Shown here in pieces: positions 29,486-39,353 of a stretch of 64,000 nucleotides of DNA. The notes under the pieces were generated by a model that worked only from the letters and a program-made list of their open reading frames with translations, did not search any database and had not been told where the DNA came from. A program made the position numbers and the translations under genes. Each line of letters starts with the position of its first letter. The stretch's first letter is position 1. This DNA is from Thiomicrorhabdus sp. zzn3 (lineage in GTDB: Bacteria > Pseudomonadota > Gammaproteobacteria > Thiomicrospirales > Thiomicrospiraceae): positions 1,240,001 through 1,304,000 of the forward strand of contig NZ_JARUQS010000001.1 of assembly GCF_029767755.1 (NCBI RefSeq), read 5' to 3'.

Positions 29486-31819
29486 TTAAGTGGTTAAGTT
29501 TGCAAACAGGGTCGGCAGTTTTTCCGGCAGACGCATCACATCATCTACAATCGCGTAACGGTTCTGACCGAAAATGTTCTGCACGTACTTGTCGGCATAC
29601 TGGTCAATGGTCAAACAGTAAGAGTAAATGCCTTTGGATTGCAGCTCTTCGACTGCTTTTTTGGCATCTTGTTTGAGGTATTGACCATCTTTTTCATCAA
29701 TATCTGCCGGCTCACCATCGGTAATCACCAACAACAATTTCTGTTTACTGGACTGATGTTCCAGATAATGACCGGCATGACGCATGGCTGCCCCCATACG
29801 CGTGGACAGTCCGCCCTGCATCCCTGCCAATTTAGCATGTACATCGGCATCAAACGGTTCATCAAACTGTTTGAAGCGTGTGTACTGCACGTCATGACGT
29901 CCGTCAGACGAGAAGCCGTGCACTGCAAACTGGTCACCGATACCGTTAATGGCATGCGAGACCAGAATCGCGGCTTCCTGGGTCACCTCAAGAATGGTTT
30001 TCTCTTCTCCACCCACAAACTCATTGGTCGATTCTGACAAATCAAGCAGAATCACCACCGATACTTCTCGGGTACGGATCACATTCTTCATGGTAATACG
30101 CGGATCCGGCTCTTGCCCCATGCGAATGTCGGTAATCGCTTCCACACAGGCGTTCAGATCCAGTTCGTCACCATCTTCCAGACGTCGAATTCGTTGCAGA
30201 CCAACCGCCTGAAGCTTATCGACAATCTGTTTGATACGGTGCGCAATCCCTTTATTGGCTTCCAAAATACGATCGTAAATTTCCGGGTCGCCTTTCTTGG
30301 CACGATGCTCGTAAAGCGTTACCCAGTTCGGACGGTGCAACTGCACACGGTAATCCCACTCATGGTAGTGGAACGGATCGGAAATCGGTTCCACCCCTTC
30401 CATTTCGTTATAGGAAATACCGTTGTCTTCGTACGGGAAGAACTCAGAGCCCAACACCCAAACTTCATCATGGTCAACGTCCACCATTTCGGAGTCGATC
30501 TCATTGATCATCTCCATCACCGACACGTATTTACGCACGGTTTCTTTATAACCGCTTCCGCCGCCATCCATTTCGGCCCACTCTTCGGAGGCCCACACCA
30601 GACGGTTGTCATCGCGGTAGGCAAAACGCAGACGGCTGATCTCCGTTAACGATTCCCACTTGCTGGTAGCTTGGTTAAGAACGTTGTACAACAAAATCCC
30701 TAAATCCCAAGACCACTTTTCATTATCCAGGTTGTCTTCAATCTGGCTATGGAAGCGCTCTGCCACCACTTCCATTTGTGGATCGTCGAGTTCGAACTCT
30801 GGATCCATTAGCGCCAGTGCCAATTGCTCCAAGCGCGCGGCCGTGGAACGCGGATCCAACTCACGCTCTTCCATACTCGCACGAATCACTTTCATCCACA
30901 GGTTCTTCAATCCAGGGAAGTTCTTAATGGCGTTATATTCAACACGCGCATCCTCAATCAATTCAATAAAGAACATCTGCTGAGGGTTCAACTGTTCCAT
31001 GGAAATCGCATCTTTGGTGTAAGCAATATGCGAAGCCAGGTGAGCCGCCATGGCACGGTACAAATCCACCCCTTTGATGTCACCCAAATCATTTAGGGCA
31101 TCCGGAAGGTGCAGGGCCATTTTTTCAAAATAAGGCTTAAAGTCATCATGATCCGCCGCTGCTGGACGAATAAAGAAATCTCTTGCCCAAAACGCACGCA
31201 GATAGAAGTTGATCGAACGGTGGTGATCAATAAACAGAGAGCCTTTACGCTGCTGCTGAAAAACTGCCTTGGAATCTTCTGATTCCAGTGCGAAATACTT
31301 GAGCTGCGCTTCAAAATTACGCGCATGCGCCTGTGCCCCCCATTGCGCCCAGCGACGCAGACCGGATACCGTCAGCTTAGACATCAAATCGTCAATGATA
31401 TTCAACATCGGACGCAGACCGCGCGGCGTTTTGGAACCGATCTGATAAATCAGCGCCAAATATTGTCTCAGCAGATCAATGTCTTGCGTTCTTTCAGCGA
31501 TCAACGGTAAAGAATCCAGCATCAAAGCGACCACTTCACCGGACGTCACCGAGGAAAGCTTCATGATGGTTTCCAGAATATCATCCAGAATTTCATCTTC
31601 GACTTTAGAAATCACTTGCGGCACGGCTTCCAGATAACTGATAACTACCTGCTGCCCTTTGCCCAGATAAGCAATCCCCTGCGCATTTTGCAGCCAAGTC
31701 TCACGCGTCGCCTCGTTCATGTAATGAGAGGCTTCTTGAATCAGTGAGTCCAGCATCTCCTCAAGCTGAGGTACGCTTTCATACAAGGAAGCTTTTACTT
31801 CTTCTAGATCAAAACTCAT
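29486..31819 (-). CDS. cbbO: RuBisCO activation protein CbbO
   Basis: 777 residues. The C-terminal von Willebrand A domain has the metal-binding MIDAS motif DLSESTN and the later ITDGEPADID. The long N-terminal part is helical, as in the NorD/CbbO family. With the AAA+ ATPase CbbQ it forms a motor that removes inhibitory sugar phosphates from RuBisCO. It is the last gene of cbbLS-cbbQ-cbbO. Confidence 0.93.
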   Translation of the reverse strand: MSFDLEEVKASLYESVPQLEEMLDSLIQEASHYMNEATRETWLQNAQGIAYLGKGQQVVISYLEAVPQVISKVEDEILDDILETIMKLSSVTSGEVVALMLDSLPLIAERTQDIDLLRQYLALIYQIGSKTPRGLRPMLNIIDDLMSKLTVSGLRRWAQWGAQAHARNFEAQLKYFALESEDSKAVFQQQRKGSLFIDHHRSINFYLRAFWARDFFIRPAAADHDDFKPYFEKMALHLPDALNDLGDIKGVDLYRAMAAHLASHIAYTKDAISMEQLNPQQMFFIELIEDARVEYNAIKNFPGLKNLWMKVIRASMEERELDPRSTAARLEQLALALMDPEFELDDPQMEVVAERFHSQIEDNLDNEKWSWDLGILLYNVLNQATSKWESLTEISRLRFAYRDDNRLVWASEEWAEMDGGGSGYKETVRKYVSVMEMINEIDSEMVDVDHDEVWVLGSEFFPYEDNGISYNEMEGVEPISDPFHYHEWDYRVQLHRPNWVTLYEHRAKKGDPEIYDRILEANKGIAHRIKQIVDKLQAVGLQRIRRLEDGDELDLNACVEAITDIRMGQEPDPRITMKNVIRTREVSVVILLDLSESTNEFVGGEEKTILEVTQEAAILVSHAINGIGDQFAVHGFSSDGRHDVQYTRFKQFDEPFDADVHAKLAGMQGGLSTRMGAAMRHAGHYLEHQSSKQKLLLVITDGEPADIDEKDGQYLKQDAKKAVEELQSKGIYSYCLTIDQYADKYVQNIFGQNRYAIVDDVMRLPEKLPTLFANLTT

Positions 31820-31938
31820 AGTGCTTTCTCTTATGTTAGGTAATAGTTTGCATTGCCTCCACCCTTTAGAACTGGCCTGTTAGGTTTCGTTTTCAAGGAA
31901 CAAAACCATGCTGCCAAAAGCGTGTGGTCATCAAGCTA

Positions 31939-32757
31939 TTACTCGAAGAAAGTATCCACTGTAGTCAATAGAGTATCCAGAATGTCATCATCATCTGTCA
32001 GTGGAGTGATCAGAGCCATCGTACAGGCTTTCTTAGGATCAACACCTTTATTGATTAGCTGTCCTGCGTAAACCAATAGACGCGTTGAAATCCCTTCATC
32101 CAGTCCATGCCCTTTCAGGTTACGAGAGCGTTGCGCGATTTGCACCAGTTTCTCAGCAATACCTTTATCGATTCCGGCTTCTTTGGCAACGATATCCGCT
32201 TCTACCGCTTCTTCAGGATAGTCAAACTTGAACCCACCAAAACGTTGTTTAGTCGATTGTTTCAGGTCTTTCATCATTGACTGGTAACCAGGGTTATAAG
32301 AGATAACCAACTGGAAGTCAGGGTGCGCTTCAACCAATTCACCTTTCTTATCCAAAGGCAATACGCGACGGTGGTCGGTCAACGGGTGAATCACAACCGT
32401 CGTATCTTGGCGGGCTTCAACCACCTCATCCAGGTAACAGATCGCACCGATACGTGCTGCGACCGTCAAAGGACCATCCTGCCAGCGAGTCCCGTTGATG
32501 TCGATCAGGTAACGACCAACCAAATCCGATGCCGTCATATCTTCGTTACACGCTACGGTGATTAACGGCTTGCCAAGTTTGTGTGCCATGTACTCAACAA
32601 AACGTGATTTACCACACCCTGTTGGCCCTTTAAGCATGATCGGCATGCGTGAAGCGTAGCCCGATTCAAACAGCTCAACTTCATCCGCTACCGGACGGTA
32701 AAAAGGTTCTTCTTTAATCAGATATTGTTGTGGATCAAGAGCGTTGATTTCAGACAT
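31939..32757 (-). CDS. cbbQ: RuBisCO activation AAA+ ATPase CbbQ
   Basis: 272 residues from the ATG at 32757, which has GGAGAA upstream. MoxR-type AAA+ with Walker [11 protein letters not shown], Walker B segment [10 protein letters not shown] and sensor segment [10 protein letters not shown]. It forms hexamers that bind CbbO and use ATP to remodel RuBisCO. It lies between cbbS and cbbO and is separated from cbbS by a terminator-like hairpin. Confidence 0.95.
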   Translation of the reverse strand: MSEINALDPQQYLIKEEPFYRPVADEVELFESGYASRMPIMLKGPTGCGKSRFVEYMAHKLGKPLITVACNEDMTASDLVGRYLIDINGTRWQDGPLTVAARIGAICYLDEVVEARQDTTVVIHPLTDHRRVLPLDKKGELVEAHPDFQLVISYNPGYQSMMKDLKQSTKQRFGGFKFDYPEEAVEADIVAKEAGIDKGIAEKLVQIAQRSRNLKGHGLDEGISTRLLVYAGQLINKGVDPKKACTMALITPLTDDDDILDTLLTTVDTFFE

Positions 32758-32873
32758 CAGATTTCTCCATTTTAAAGTCACTTAGAGTTGCCGACTTATC
32801 AGTCAAATCAGCAAGTCTAAATTTATTTGTTATATCGAACGGTTCATTTACTAAACGTCACCGATTCGTATAT

Positions 32874-32942
32874 AAAAAAGGCCAACCGGTTTCGGGGCCG
32901 GTTGACCGTTTTTACCCGGGCAGGAGGTAAGGGTCTGCCCAA
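32874..32942 (-). terminator. terminator hairpin between cbbS and cbbQ, with a second hairpin before it
   Basis: On the minus strand, GGTCAACCGG pairs with CCGGTTGGCC and is followed by six T (32874-32902). Just upstream, GGGCAG/CTGCCC makes another hairpin (about 32919-32942). The pair lies in a 290-base gap after cbbS and would leave cbbQO with lower expression than cbbLS. Confidence 0.75.
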
Positions 32943-33047
32943 GTAAACGGGCTTATAAACAAGGGAAATTCTCAATTGAATCCCCTCATTTAAAAATTCG
33001 GTTAGGTGCACAGCAGTCGGGGAACCGCTGCGCAACCTTAGGCAATA

Positions 33048-33398
33048 TTAGATATCGCCGCGCTTGACCAACATGTTCGCACCTTGAGATTGTGCGAAGT
33101 TGTCATAACCAATCAAACGAACGTGGTTGTTTGGGTTGGCTTTGATACAAGCGTTTACTTCTTCCAATACCGCGTCAGCAGAAGTTTCACCGAACATTGG
33201 AAGCTTCCACATATACCAGTAGTAACCGAAAGCGTTCTCTGGCTCAGTGTGCTCGATAGCAGGGTTCCAACCTTTGCTGATGATGTACTCAACCTGAGCT
33301 TTGATTTGCTCGTCAGTCATCTTTGGCAGGTAAGAGAAAGTCTCAGCCTTACGTGACTTAGGATCAGAAAGGCGTGATGGGTAATCTTGAATACTCAT
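33048..33398 (-). CDS. cbbS: ribulose bisphosphate carboxylase small subunit
   Basis: 116 residues. The segments [21 protein letters not shown] and [15 protein letters not shown] are typical of form I small subunits. Eight copies join eight large subunits in the holoenzyme. It follows cbbL at 22 bases. Confidence 0.97.
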   Translation of the reverse strand: MSIQDYPSRLSDPKSRKAETFSYLPKMTDEQIKAQVEYIISKGWNPAIEHTEPENAFGYYWYMWKLPMFGETSADAVLEEVNACIKANPNNHVRLIGYDNFAQSQGANMLVKRGDI

Positions 33399-33420
33399 TT
33401 ATATTTCTCCTAAATTCAAA

Positions 33421-34839
33421 TTACTTATGCTTAACGTCAAGCTTGTCAACAGTATCGAATTCGAACTTGATTTCTTTCCAAGTTTCCATTGCGATCTTAA
33501 GCTCTGGGCTGTGTTTAGCCGCTTCAGTCAGCACTTCTTTACCAACTTTCTCAACTTCTTTACCTTCGTTACGTGCTTGTACACACGCTTCCAAAGCAAC
33601 ACGGTTAGCAGCCGCACCCGCAGCGTTACCCCATGGGTGACCTAGAGTACCACCACCGAACTGAAGTACAGAGTCATCACCAAAGATGTTAACAAGAGCA
33701 GGCATGTGCCATACGTGGATACCACCAGAAGCAACTGGGATAACACCTGGCAAGTGACCGAAGTCTTGGTCGAACATGATTCCACGATCACGGTTCTCTG
33801 GGATGAAGCTATCACGCATGATGTCGATCCAACCTAGAGTTGCTTCACGGTCACCTTCAAGCTTACCAACAACGGTACCTGAGTGCAGGTGATCACCACC
33901 AGATAGACGCAATGCTTTAGCCAAGACGCGGAAGTGGATACCGTGCATTGGGTTACGGTCGATTACACCGTGCATCGCGCGGTGAATGTGAAGTAATAGA
34001 CCGTTCTTACGGCAGTAGTTAGCCAAACCAGTGTTCGCTGTGAAACCACCAGTCAAGAAGTCGTGCATGATGATCGGAGTACCGATCTCTTTAGCGAACT
34101 CAGCACGCTCGTACATTTCTTCTGGAGTACCAGCAGTAACGTTTAGGTAGTGACCTTTACGCTCACCAGTTTCTGCTTCAGCTTTCTCGATCGCTTCTTG
34201 ACAGAACATGAAGCGATCTCTCCAGCGCATGAATGGCTGAGAAGTAACGTTTTCATCATCCTTAGTGAAGTCAAGACCACCACGCAGACACTCATAAACT
34301 GCACGACCGTAGTTTTTAGCAGATAGACCTAGCTTAGGCTTGATAGTACAACCTAGCATTGGACGACCGTACTTATCCATTTTGTCACGCTCAACTTGGA
34401 TACCATGTGGAGGTCCACCACAAGTTGTTACGTAGGCTAGTGGGAAACGGATATCTTCAAGACGGCAAGAACGCAATGCCTTGAATCCGAATACGTTACC
34501 TACCAAAGAAGTCATAACAGAAACGATTGAACCTTCTTCGAACAGGTCTAGTGGATAAGCGATGAATGCGTAGAATGCAGAGTCGTCACCTGGAACGTCT
34601 TCGATTCTGTAAGCACGACCTTTGTAGTAGTCAAGGTCAGTCAACAAGTCAGTCCATACAGTAGTCCACGTACCTGTTGAAGACTCAGCCGCTACCGCAG
34701 CCGCACACTCTTCACGAGGAACACCTTCCTGTGGAACAACTTTAAAACACGCCAAAAAGTCAGAATCTTTAGGCTCGTAATCTGGCATCCAATATGTTTC
34801 GCGGTATTCTTTTACACCGGCATTATAAGTCTTAGCCAT
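33421..34839 (-). CDS. cbbL: ribulose bisphosphate carboxylase large subunit (form I)
   Basis: 472 residues. Active-site segments are intact: [18 protein letters not shown] (catalytic lysine), [11 protein letters not shown] (carbamylated lysine), and the loop 6 region [12 protein letters not shown]. It fixes CO2 onto ribulose bisphosphate in the Calvin-Benson cycle. No carboxysome shell genes are near, and cbbQO follow, so it is probably the free cytoplasmic enzyme of this group. Base use is noticeably more biased than in neighbours, as expected for a very highly expressed gene. Confidence 0.98.
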   Translation of the reverse strand: MAKTYNAGVKEYRETYWMPDYEPKDSDFLACFKVVPQEGVPREECAAAVAAESSTGTWTTVWTDLLTDLDYYKGRAYRIEDVPGDDSAFYAFIAYPLDLFEEGSIVSVMTSLVGNVFGFKALRSCRLEDIRFPLAYVTTCGGPPHGIQVERDKMDKYGRPMLGCTIKPKLGLSAKNYGRAVYECLRGGLDFTKDDENVTSQPFMRWRDRFMFCQEAIEKAEAETGERKGHYLNVTAGTPEEMYERAEFAKEIGTPIIMHDFLTGGFTANTGLANYCRKNGLLLHIHRAMHGVIDRNPMHGIHFRVLAKALRLSGGDHLHSGTVVGKLEGDREATLGWIDIMRDSFIPENRDRGIMFDQDFGHLPGVIPVASGGIHVWHMPALVNIFGDDSVLQFGGGTLGHPWGNAAGAAANRVALEACVQARNEGKEVEKVGKEVLTEAAKHSPELKIAMETWKEIKFEFDTVDKLDVKHK

Positions 34840-35057
34840 CTTTTACCTCTTTGTAGATTGATAGTAAAAATGAGTCTGAATTAGCAATCTGCTAAGGACC
34901 GAAAAAAATCCTTGCTTGCCTTCAGTGGTTTGTATCTTAGGTCAAAGAATCTATGGAATCTCACACGGTTTGTAATACAATTTATATACATTTGTTTATT
35001 CAAAAACAAAATAACCTTAAATAACAACAACTTAATTTTTGCCGAGTTCAGAAAAAA
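34840..35057. promoter_or_regulatory. cbbR-cbbL control region
   Basis: An AT-rich 218-base divergent region. A palindrome TTAGC-N5-GCTAA (34881-34895) has the LysR-type T-N11-A form but lies in the probable cbbL leader. Other A/T-rich candidate half-sites occur at about 34985-35040. CbbR binding here is expected from the family, but I cannot place the sites firmly. Confidence 0.5.
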
Positions 35058-35984
35058 ATGCAAAACTTACACATCACCGCACAACAAATTCGCATTTTTG
35101 AGGCCGTAGCTCGCCACAAAAGCTTCACCAAAGCAGCCGAAGAACTCAACCTAACCCAACCTGCTGTTTCTATTCAAATCAAAAGGTTAGAGGAAAACAA
35201 CGATATTAAGCTGATCGAGGTGGTGGGAAAAAAACTCTTCCTAACTCGCCCCGGCAAAGAGATGTATAAAAGTTGTGAAAAAATTTTAGGTGAATTACGC
35301 GAACTGACCACCCATATTAGAGCGCAACAGGAAAAGGTCGAAGGTGAGCTGGTACTCGCGGTAGTGACCCCGGCCAAGTATTTCATGCCCTATATTTTGA
35401 AATCGTTTTTAAACCGCTATCCGGGTGTAGTTCCCAGAATTACGGTAATCAATCGCCGCCGCATTATCGATGAACTGAAAACCAATCAATACGACCTTTC
35501 CGTTATGGGTCGCGTGCCGGAAGAACTGAAGATGGAGGCCTATCCATTTTTTAAAAGTGAGCTGGTCGTTGCTGCCCCACCTAAACACCCGCTCTCCAGG
35601 CAGAAAAATATTCCCCTCAAACAGCTGGCCGATGAACCCTTCTTGATTCGAGAAAAAGGTTCAGGAAGCCGAATGGCGATTGAAGAACTGTTTCATAAAG
35701 AGGACATCGAAATCGAGCCTTTTATGGAGCTAGGAAGTACTGAATCGATTAAACAAGCGGTAATGGCTGGCCTAGGGATTTCGGTACTGCCAAAACATGC
35801 CATTCGCATTGAAACCAAGTTCGGCTATATTGAAACCTTGGATGTACAAGGCTTTCCACTTAGCCGAGACTGGTATGTAGCCAAAGGCCAGGACCGTGCC
35901 CTGCTCCCACCGGCCGCTGCTTTCCTCGAGTTTTTACAAACGGTGGATATCAATAAACTGTTAGCCATGTCCGACACCCGCTAA
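35058..35984 (+). CDS. cbbR: LysR-type regulator CbbR
   Basis: 308 residues. N-terminal winged helix (RIFEAVARHKSFTKAAEELN, LTQPAVSIQIKRLE) and a periplasmic-binding-like effector domain. Divergent transcription from cbbL is the standard CbbR arrangement; it would activate the cbb operon in response to metabolites such as ribulose bisphosphate or NADPH. Confidence 0.93.
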   Translation: MQNLHITAQQIRIFEAVARHKSFTKAAEELNLTQPAVSIQIKRLEENNDIKLIEVVGKKLFLTRPGKEMYKSCEKILGELRELTTHIRAQQEKVEGELVLAVVTPAKYFMPYILKSFLNRYPGVVPRITVINRRRIIDELKTNQYDLSVMGRVPEELKMEAYPFFKSELVVAAPPKHPLSRQKNIPLKQLADEPFLIREKGSGSRMAIEELFHKEDIEIEPFMELGSTESIKQAVMAGLGISVLPKHAIRIETKFGYIETLDVQGFPLSRDWYVAKGQDRALLPPAAAFLEFLQTVDINKLLAMSDTR

Positions 35985-36009
35985 CCAACAATATAGCCTC
36001 ATACACTTA

Positions 36010-36243
36010 ATGACTGTAGACGAAGCCTTAAACTTGCTGCCCGAAATTCTAAAGCGCAACTTAGAACGCAACCTTTGCGTTTGCAACGAAGTGCCTAAAA
36101 TCAATGTAATTAAAGCCATCACGGAAGGTGCGGACACCCTGGAAAAAGTACGCGCCAAAACCTATGCTTCAGATGGCAACGGCTGTTGCCGACGCCAGAT
36201 TGAAGACCTATTAGAATGCTTGGTGCCAGAACATGACAGTTGA
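36010..36243 (+). CDS. BFD-like [2Fe-2S]-binding small protein
   Basis: 77 residues. LCVCNEVPK and the later GNGCCRRQIEDLLE match the BFD-like ferredoxin fold (CxC, about 33 residues, then CxxC). The second pair here is adjacent (Cys59-Cys60) instead of CxxC, so cluster binding may differ. Such domains occur in bacterioferritin-associated ferredoxin and nitrite reductase. It starts 25 bases after cbbR and may be co-transcribed with it. Confidence 0.65.
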   Translation: MTVDEALNLLPEILKRNLERNLCVCNEVPKINVIKAITEGADTLEKVRAKTYASDGNGCCRRQIEDLLECLVPEHDS

Positions 36244-36385
36244 CGCCATACACCTTTCTATCTAAACCGCCTCCCTTTCATGTATAACAAATATTAATAA
36301 ACAAGAAACGATAACCGTTTGCCCGGGGACGATCCCATACGATGTGGTATATAATTTATTCAGACACAGTATCGAGAACGAACAC

Positions 36386-36982
36386 ATGACTGAAAAAGAA
36401 CATCACAGCCTAGATGTATATATTGGCAAAACCATCAACACAGTCAGAAAAAAACAAGGTTTGACGATTGCTGAAGTATCCGAACAATCCGGTATCAGTC
36501 GAGGCATGCTCAGCAAAATTGAAAACGGCCAAGTCTCGCCAAGCCTAGATTCTTTGCTGAAAGTATCTAAAGCCCTAGGCATCCCCATTTCCGCTTTTTT
36601 TAAAGAATTTGATACTGAGGAAGGTGGGGCGCAACACATAAAAGCCGACGAGCGCTTGGAAGTTGTTCGACGCGGCACCAAGGTTGGACATACTTACCAC
36701 CTATTGGCCTATGACAACGGGCCGAAAAAACGCTTTGAGCCCTTCTTGATCTCTCTCGACAACCAAAGTGAAATCTTTCCCTCCTTCTCACATGAAGGCT
36801 ACGTTTTCATGTATTTACTGGAAGGTGAAATGATTTATCGCCACGGCAAACAGACCTACCATATGAAGCCGGGAGACTCTTTGACCTATAACGCGCAAAT
36901 CTCACACGGCCCGGAAGAACTTATTCAGGTACCGATCCGTTTTCTCAATGTCATCGTCTACGGAGAAAATGCACCAACATAG
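36386..36982 (+). CDS. XRE-family regulator with C-terminal cupin domain
   Basis: 198 residues from the ATG at 36386. Helix-turn-helix with RKKQGLTIAEVSEQSGISRGML and the linked SKIENGQVSPSLDSLLKVSKAL, then a cupin fold (MKPGDSLTYNAQISHGPEEL). Members of this class often sense small amines or amino acids. Its neighbours are glnK-amtB, so a role in nitrogen or methylamine control is a fair guess, not shown. Confidence 0.8.
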   Translation: MTEKEHHSLDVYIGKTINTVRKKQGLTIAEVSEQSGISRGMLSKIENGQVSPSLDSLLKVSKALGIPISAFFKEFDTEEGGAQHIKADERLEVVRRGTKVGHTYHLLAYDNGPKKRFEPFLISLDNQSEIFPSFSHEGYVFMYLLEGEMIYRHGKQTYHMKPGDSLTYNAQISHGPEELIQVPIRFLNVIVYGENAPT

Positions 36983-37207
36983 ATCATTCGGTGCACTCAT
37001 TCATTAACGAAATCGCCCAAATACCCGACCCTTTCGACATTAAACACCCCCATCCTATTGTTTTAAAATAAAAAAAAATTACTGGCATTAAACTATCTTT
37101 CCTTGGTAATCGGTATTTGTTCCATACCAATACGGCCAAATCACTTTTTCGTTTTAAGGTGATTTGGCTCCTTATTCTTTTCTAAATTAAAACGTGGGGG
37201 TCGCAAC
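36983..37207. other. glnK upstream region
   Basis: AT-rich, 225 bases. I looked for a sigma54 promoter, and the best match (TGGCATTAAACTATC near 37082) lacks the -12 GC. No confident regulatory element. Confidence 0.3.
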
Positions 37208-37546
37208 ATGAAAATAATTCAAGCGATCATCAACCCTTATGCACTTGATAACGTCCGGGAAGCCCTATCTGAACTTGGGGAATTCGGCATGACAGCAACT
37301 GAAGTTAAGGGTTATGGTCGTCAGAAAGGTCACACAGAAACCTATAGAGGAACCGAGTATGAAATTTCTTACGTTCCTAAAATAATGATCGAAATCGCTG
37401 CTTCAGATGATCAAGTTGATGACATCGTACAGTGCATAATCGGAGGAGCCAAAAGCGAAAAAATCGGTGCAGGAAAAATCTTTATCTTACCGTTAGAGGA
37501 AGTCGTGAGAGTTCGAACCTCTGAAACGGGTGATAGCGCCATTTAG
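37208..37546 (+). CDS. glnK: nitrogen regulatory protein P-II
   Basis: 112 residues. The T-loop carries the uridylylation tyrosine (Tyr51) in RGTEYEISYVPK, and the B-loop GGAKSEKIGAGKIFILPLEE is conserved. As the gene 22 bases ahead of amtB, it is GlnK, which plugs the ammonium channel when nitrogen is plentiful. Confidence 0.93.
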   Translation: MKIIQAIINPYALDNVREALSELGEFGMTATEVKGYGRQKGHTETYRGTEYEISYVPKIMIEIAASDDQVDDIVQCIIGGAKSEKIGAGKIFILPLEEVVRVRTSETGDSAI

Positions 37547-37568
37547 CTTTATCAACACGGAGTAAATC

Positions 37569-38819
37569 ATGGAAGGAAACATTCTACAATTATCCTATGC
37601 ATTGGATACTTTTTATTTTCTAGTCAGTGCCGTCCTCGTCATGTGGATGGCGGCTGGTTTTGCTATGCTGGAAGCGGGTCTTGTCCGTAGCAAAAACACA
37701 GTTGAAATCCTAACCAAAAACGCACTGCTTTACAGTGTGGCCTGCACGATGTACCTGATTGTTGGTTACAACATCATGTACCCTGGCGATCCTATTAGCG
37801 CTTATCTGCCAAACCTAAGCTTCTTCCTGGGGGCGGACAACACAGTTGACGCGGTTATTGCCGGTGGTGATGATGCACCTTACTACTCAGGCATGTCAGA
37901 CTTCATCTTCCAAGCGGTATTTGCTGCGGCTACCATGTCTATCGTTTCAGGGGCGATTGCCGAACGTATGAAACTATGGCCATTCCTGGTATTTGCCGTT
38001 GTTATGACTGCTGTTATCTACCCAATGGAAGGTTACTGGAAATGGGGCGGAGGCTGGTTAGATCAGCTTGGCTTCCAAGACTTTGCAGGTTCTGTTGTGG
38101 TTCACATGGCCGGTGCCTCTGCTGCTTTAGCCGCAGTTATTATGGTTGGTCCACGTCTCGGTAAATACGGTGAGAATGGAAAAGTCAACGCTATTCCAGG
38201 TGCAAACCTACCAATGGCCACCCTAGGTATGTTCATCCTGTGGATGGGATGGTTTGGTTTCAACGGTGGTTCTGAACTGATGGTTTCTAACGTTGATGAA
38301 TCTAACGCTGTTGCTGCTATCTTCGTCAACACCAACGCCGCGGCAGCGGCCGGTATGATTGCGGCTGCACTTTTAGGTCGCTTCATGTTCGGTAAAACGG
38401 ATTTGACCATGGTCATCAACGGTGCCCTAGCTGGTCTGGTTGCGATTACTGCAGAACCGCTTGCGCCAACGCCTGGTCTGGCTCTGTTTATCGGTGCCGT
38501 GGGTGGAATCATCGTGGTGCTTTCAGTGGTATTCCTGGACAAACTAAAACTGGATGACCCAGTTGGTGCCATCTCTGTACACGGTACTGTCGGTATCTGG
38601 GGTATCTTCGCTGTCTTGTTCAGCAACTCAGATGCAACATTCTTCGGCCAGTTGGTTGGAACCGTGGCCACCTTTGCATGGATGTTTATCGCTTCCCTGA
38701 TTGTTCTATTCATCTTGGATAAAACAATGGGACTACGTCCAACCAAAGAAGAAGAGTTGGAAGGTATGGATATGAAAGAGTGTGGTATGGAAGCCTACCC
38801 TGAGTTCGATCAAAAATAA
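37569..38819 (+). CDS. amtB: ammonium transporter
   Basis: 416 residues with about 11 membrane helices. GFAMLEAGLVRSKNTVEIL, FNGGSELMVSNVD and SVHGTVGIWGIFAVLFS are Amt signatures; the pore histidines (first in VVHMAGASAALAA, second in SVHGTVG) are in place. Amt proteins carry ammonium and also methylammonium, which links this gene to the methylamine operon downstream. Confidence 0.95.
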   Translation: MEGNILQLSYALDTFYFLVSAVLVMWMAAGFAMLEAGLVRSKNTVEILTKNALLYSVACTMYLIVGYNIMYPGDPISAYLPNLSFFLGADNTVDAVIAGGDDAPYYSGMSDFIFQAVFAAATMSIVSGAIAERMKLWPFLVFAVVMTAVIYPMEGYWKWGGGWLDQLGFQDFAGSVVVHMAGASAALAAVIMVGPRLGKYGENGKVNAIPGANLPMATLGMFILWMGWFGFNGGSELMVSNVDESNAVAAIFVNTNAAAAAGMIAAALLGRFMFGKTDLTMVINGALAGLVAITAEPLAPTPGLALFIGAVGGIIVVLSVVFLDKLKLDDPVGAISVHGTVGIWGIFAVLFSNSDATFFGQLVGTVATFAWMFIASLIVLFILDKTMGLRPTKEEELEGMDMKECGMEAYPEFDQK

Positions 38820-38844
38820 TTCGAACTTATCCAAACTTTTCTCA

Positions 38845-38875
38845 AAAAAACCGCATCCAATGATGCGGTTTTTTT
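38845..38875 (+). terminator. terminator of glnK-amtB
   Basis: AAAAAACCGCATC, CAAT loop, GATGCGGTTTTTT; strong stem and T run 26 bases past the amtB stop. It may also serve the minus-strand gene ending at 38902. Confidence 0.85.
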
Positions 38876-38901
38876 ATTTTAAAAGCCTCAAAAAAGATAA
38901 C

Positions 38902-39342
38902 TTACATCCGTTTTCTTAATGGCATCATAGACGAAGTTTCAAAACCGTGACGCGCATAAAACTTCTGCGCACCTACATTGTCTGAATCGGTTAATAGCGT
39001 TGCCCTCAAACACCCTTTTTGCTTAATAAATTCCAGTGCAAAACTGAGCAACTCGGAACCTAACTGCTTTCCTCTATAGGCCTGATCAACGACCATATCT
39101 TCAATCAACGCTACCTCACCCCCCAGTGCCGTGGAGACCGTGTAGAGTGCGCTCACCATCCCCACTATCTTGCCTTCATGCTCTACCACAAAAAGATGAC
39201 CTATGCGTTCATCGGCAAGAATTTCAGCCAACGCCTTTTCATGTAGTGCCCTATTAGGCTGAAATTCCACCTCTTGGGTAAACAGGGAGATTAACAGCGG
39301 CATCAGAGCTTCCAAATCTTCCACTGTGGCGACCCGAACCAT
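38902..39342 (-). CDS. GNAT-family N-acetyltransferase
   Basis: 146 residues. Acetyl-CoA-binding motif A is seen in IEDMVVDQAYRGKQLGSELL, followed by the C-terminal AQKFYARHGFE. Substrate unknown. It follows the amidotransferase gene at 11 bases and is probably in the same unit. Confidence 0.82.
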   Translation of the reverse strand: MVRVATVEDLEALMPLLISLFTQEVEFQPNRALHEKALAEILADERIGHLFVVEHEGKIVGMVSALYTVSTALGGEVALIEDMVVDQAYRGKQLGSELLSFALEFIKQKGCLRATLLTDSDNVGAQKFYARHGFETSSMMPLRKRM

Positions 39343-39353
39343 ACATCTTCTCC

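Noticed and set aside
32844-33035. 63-codon minus-strand frame between cbbS and cbbQ
   Set aside because: It runs through the two hairpins including the terminator, and has no ribosome-binding site or family resemblance.
36983-37207. Sigma54 promoter for glnK
   Set aside because: The best match has TGGCA but the -12 dinucleotide is TC instead of GC, so I do not call it.
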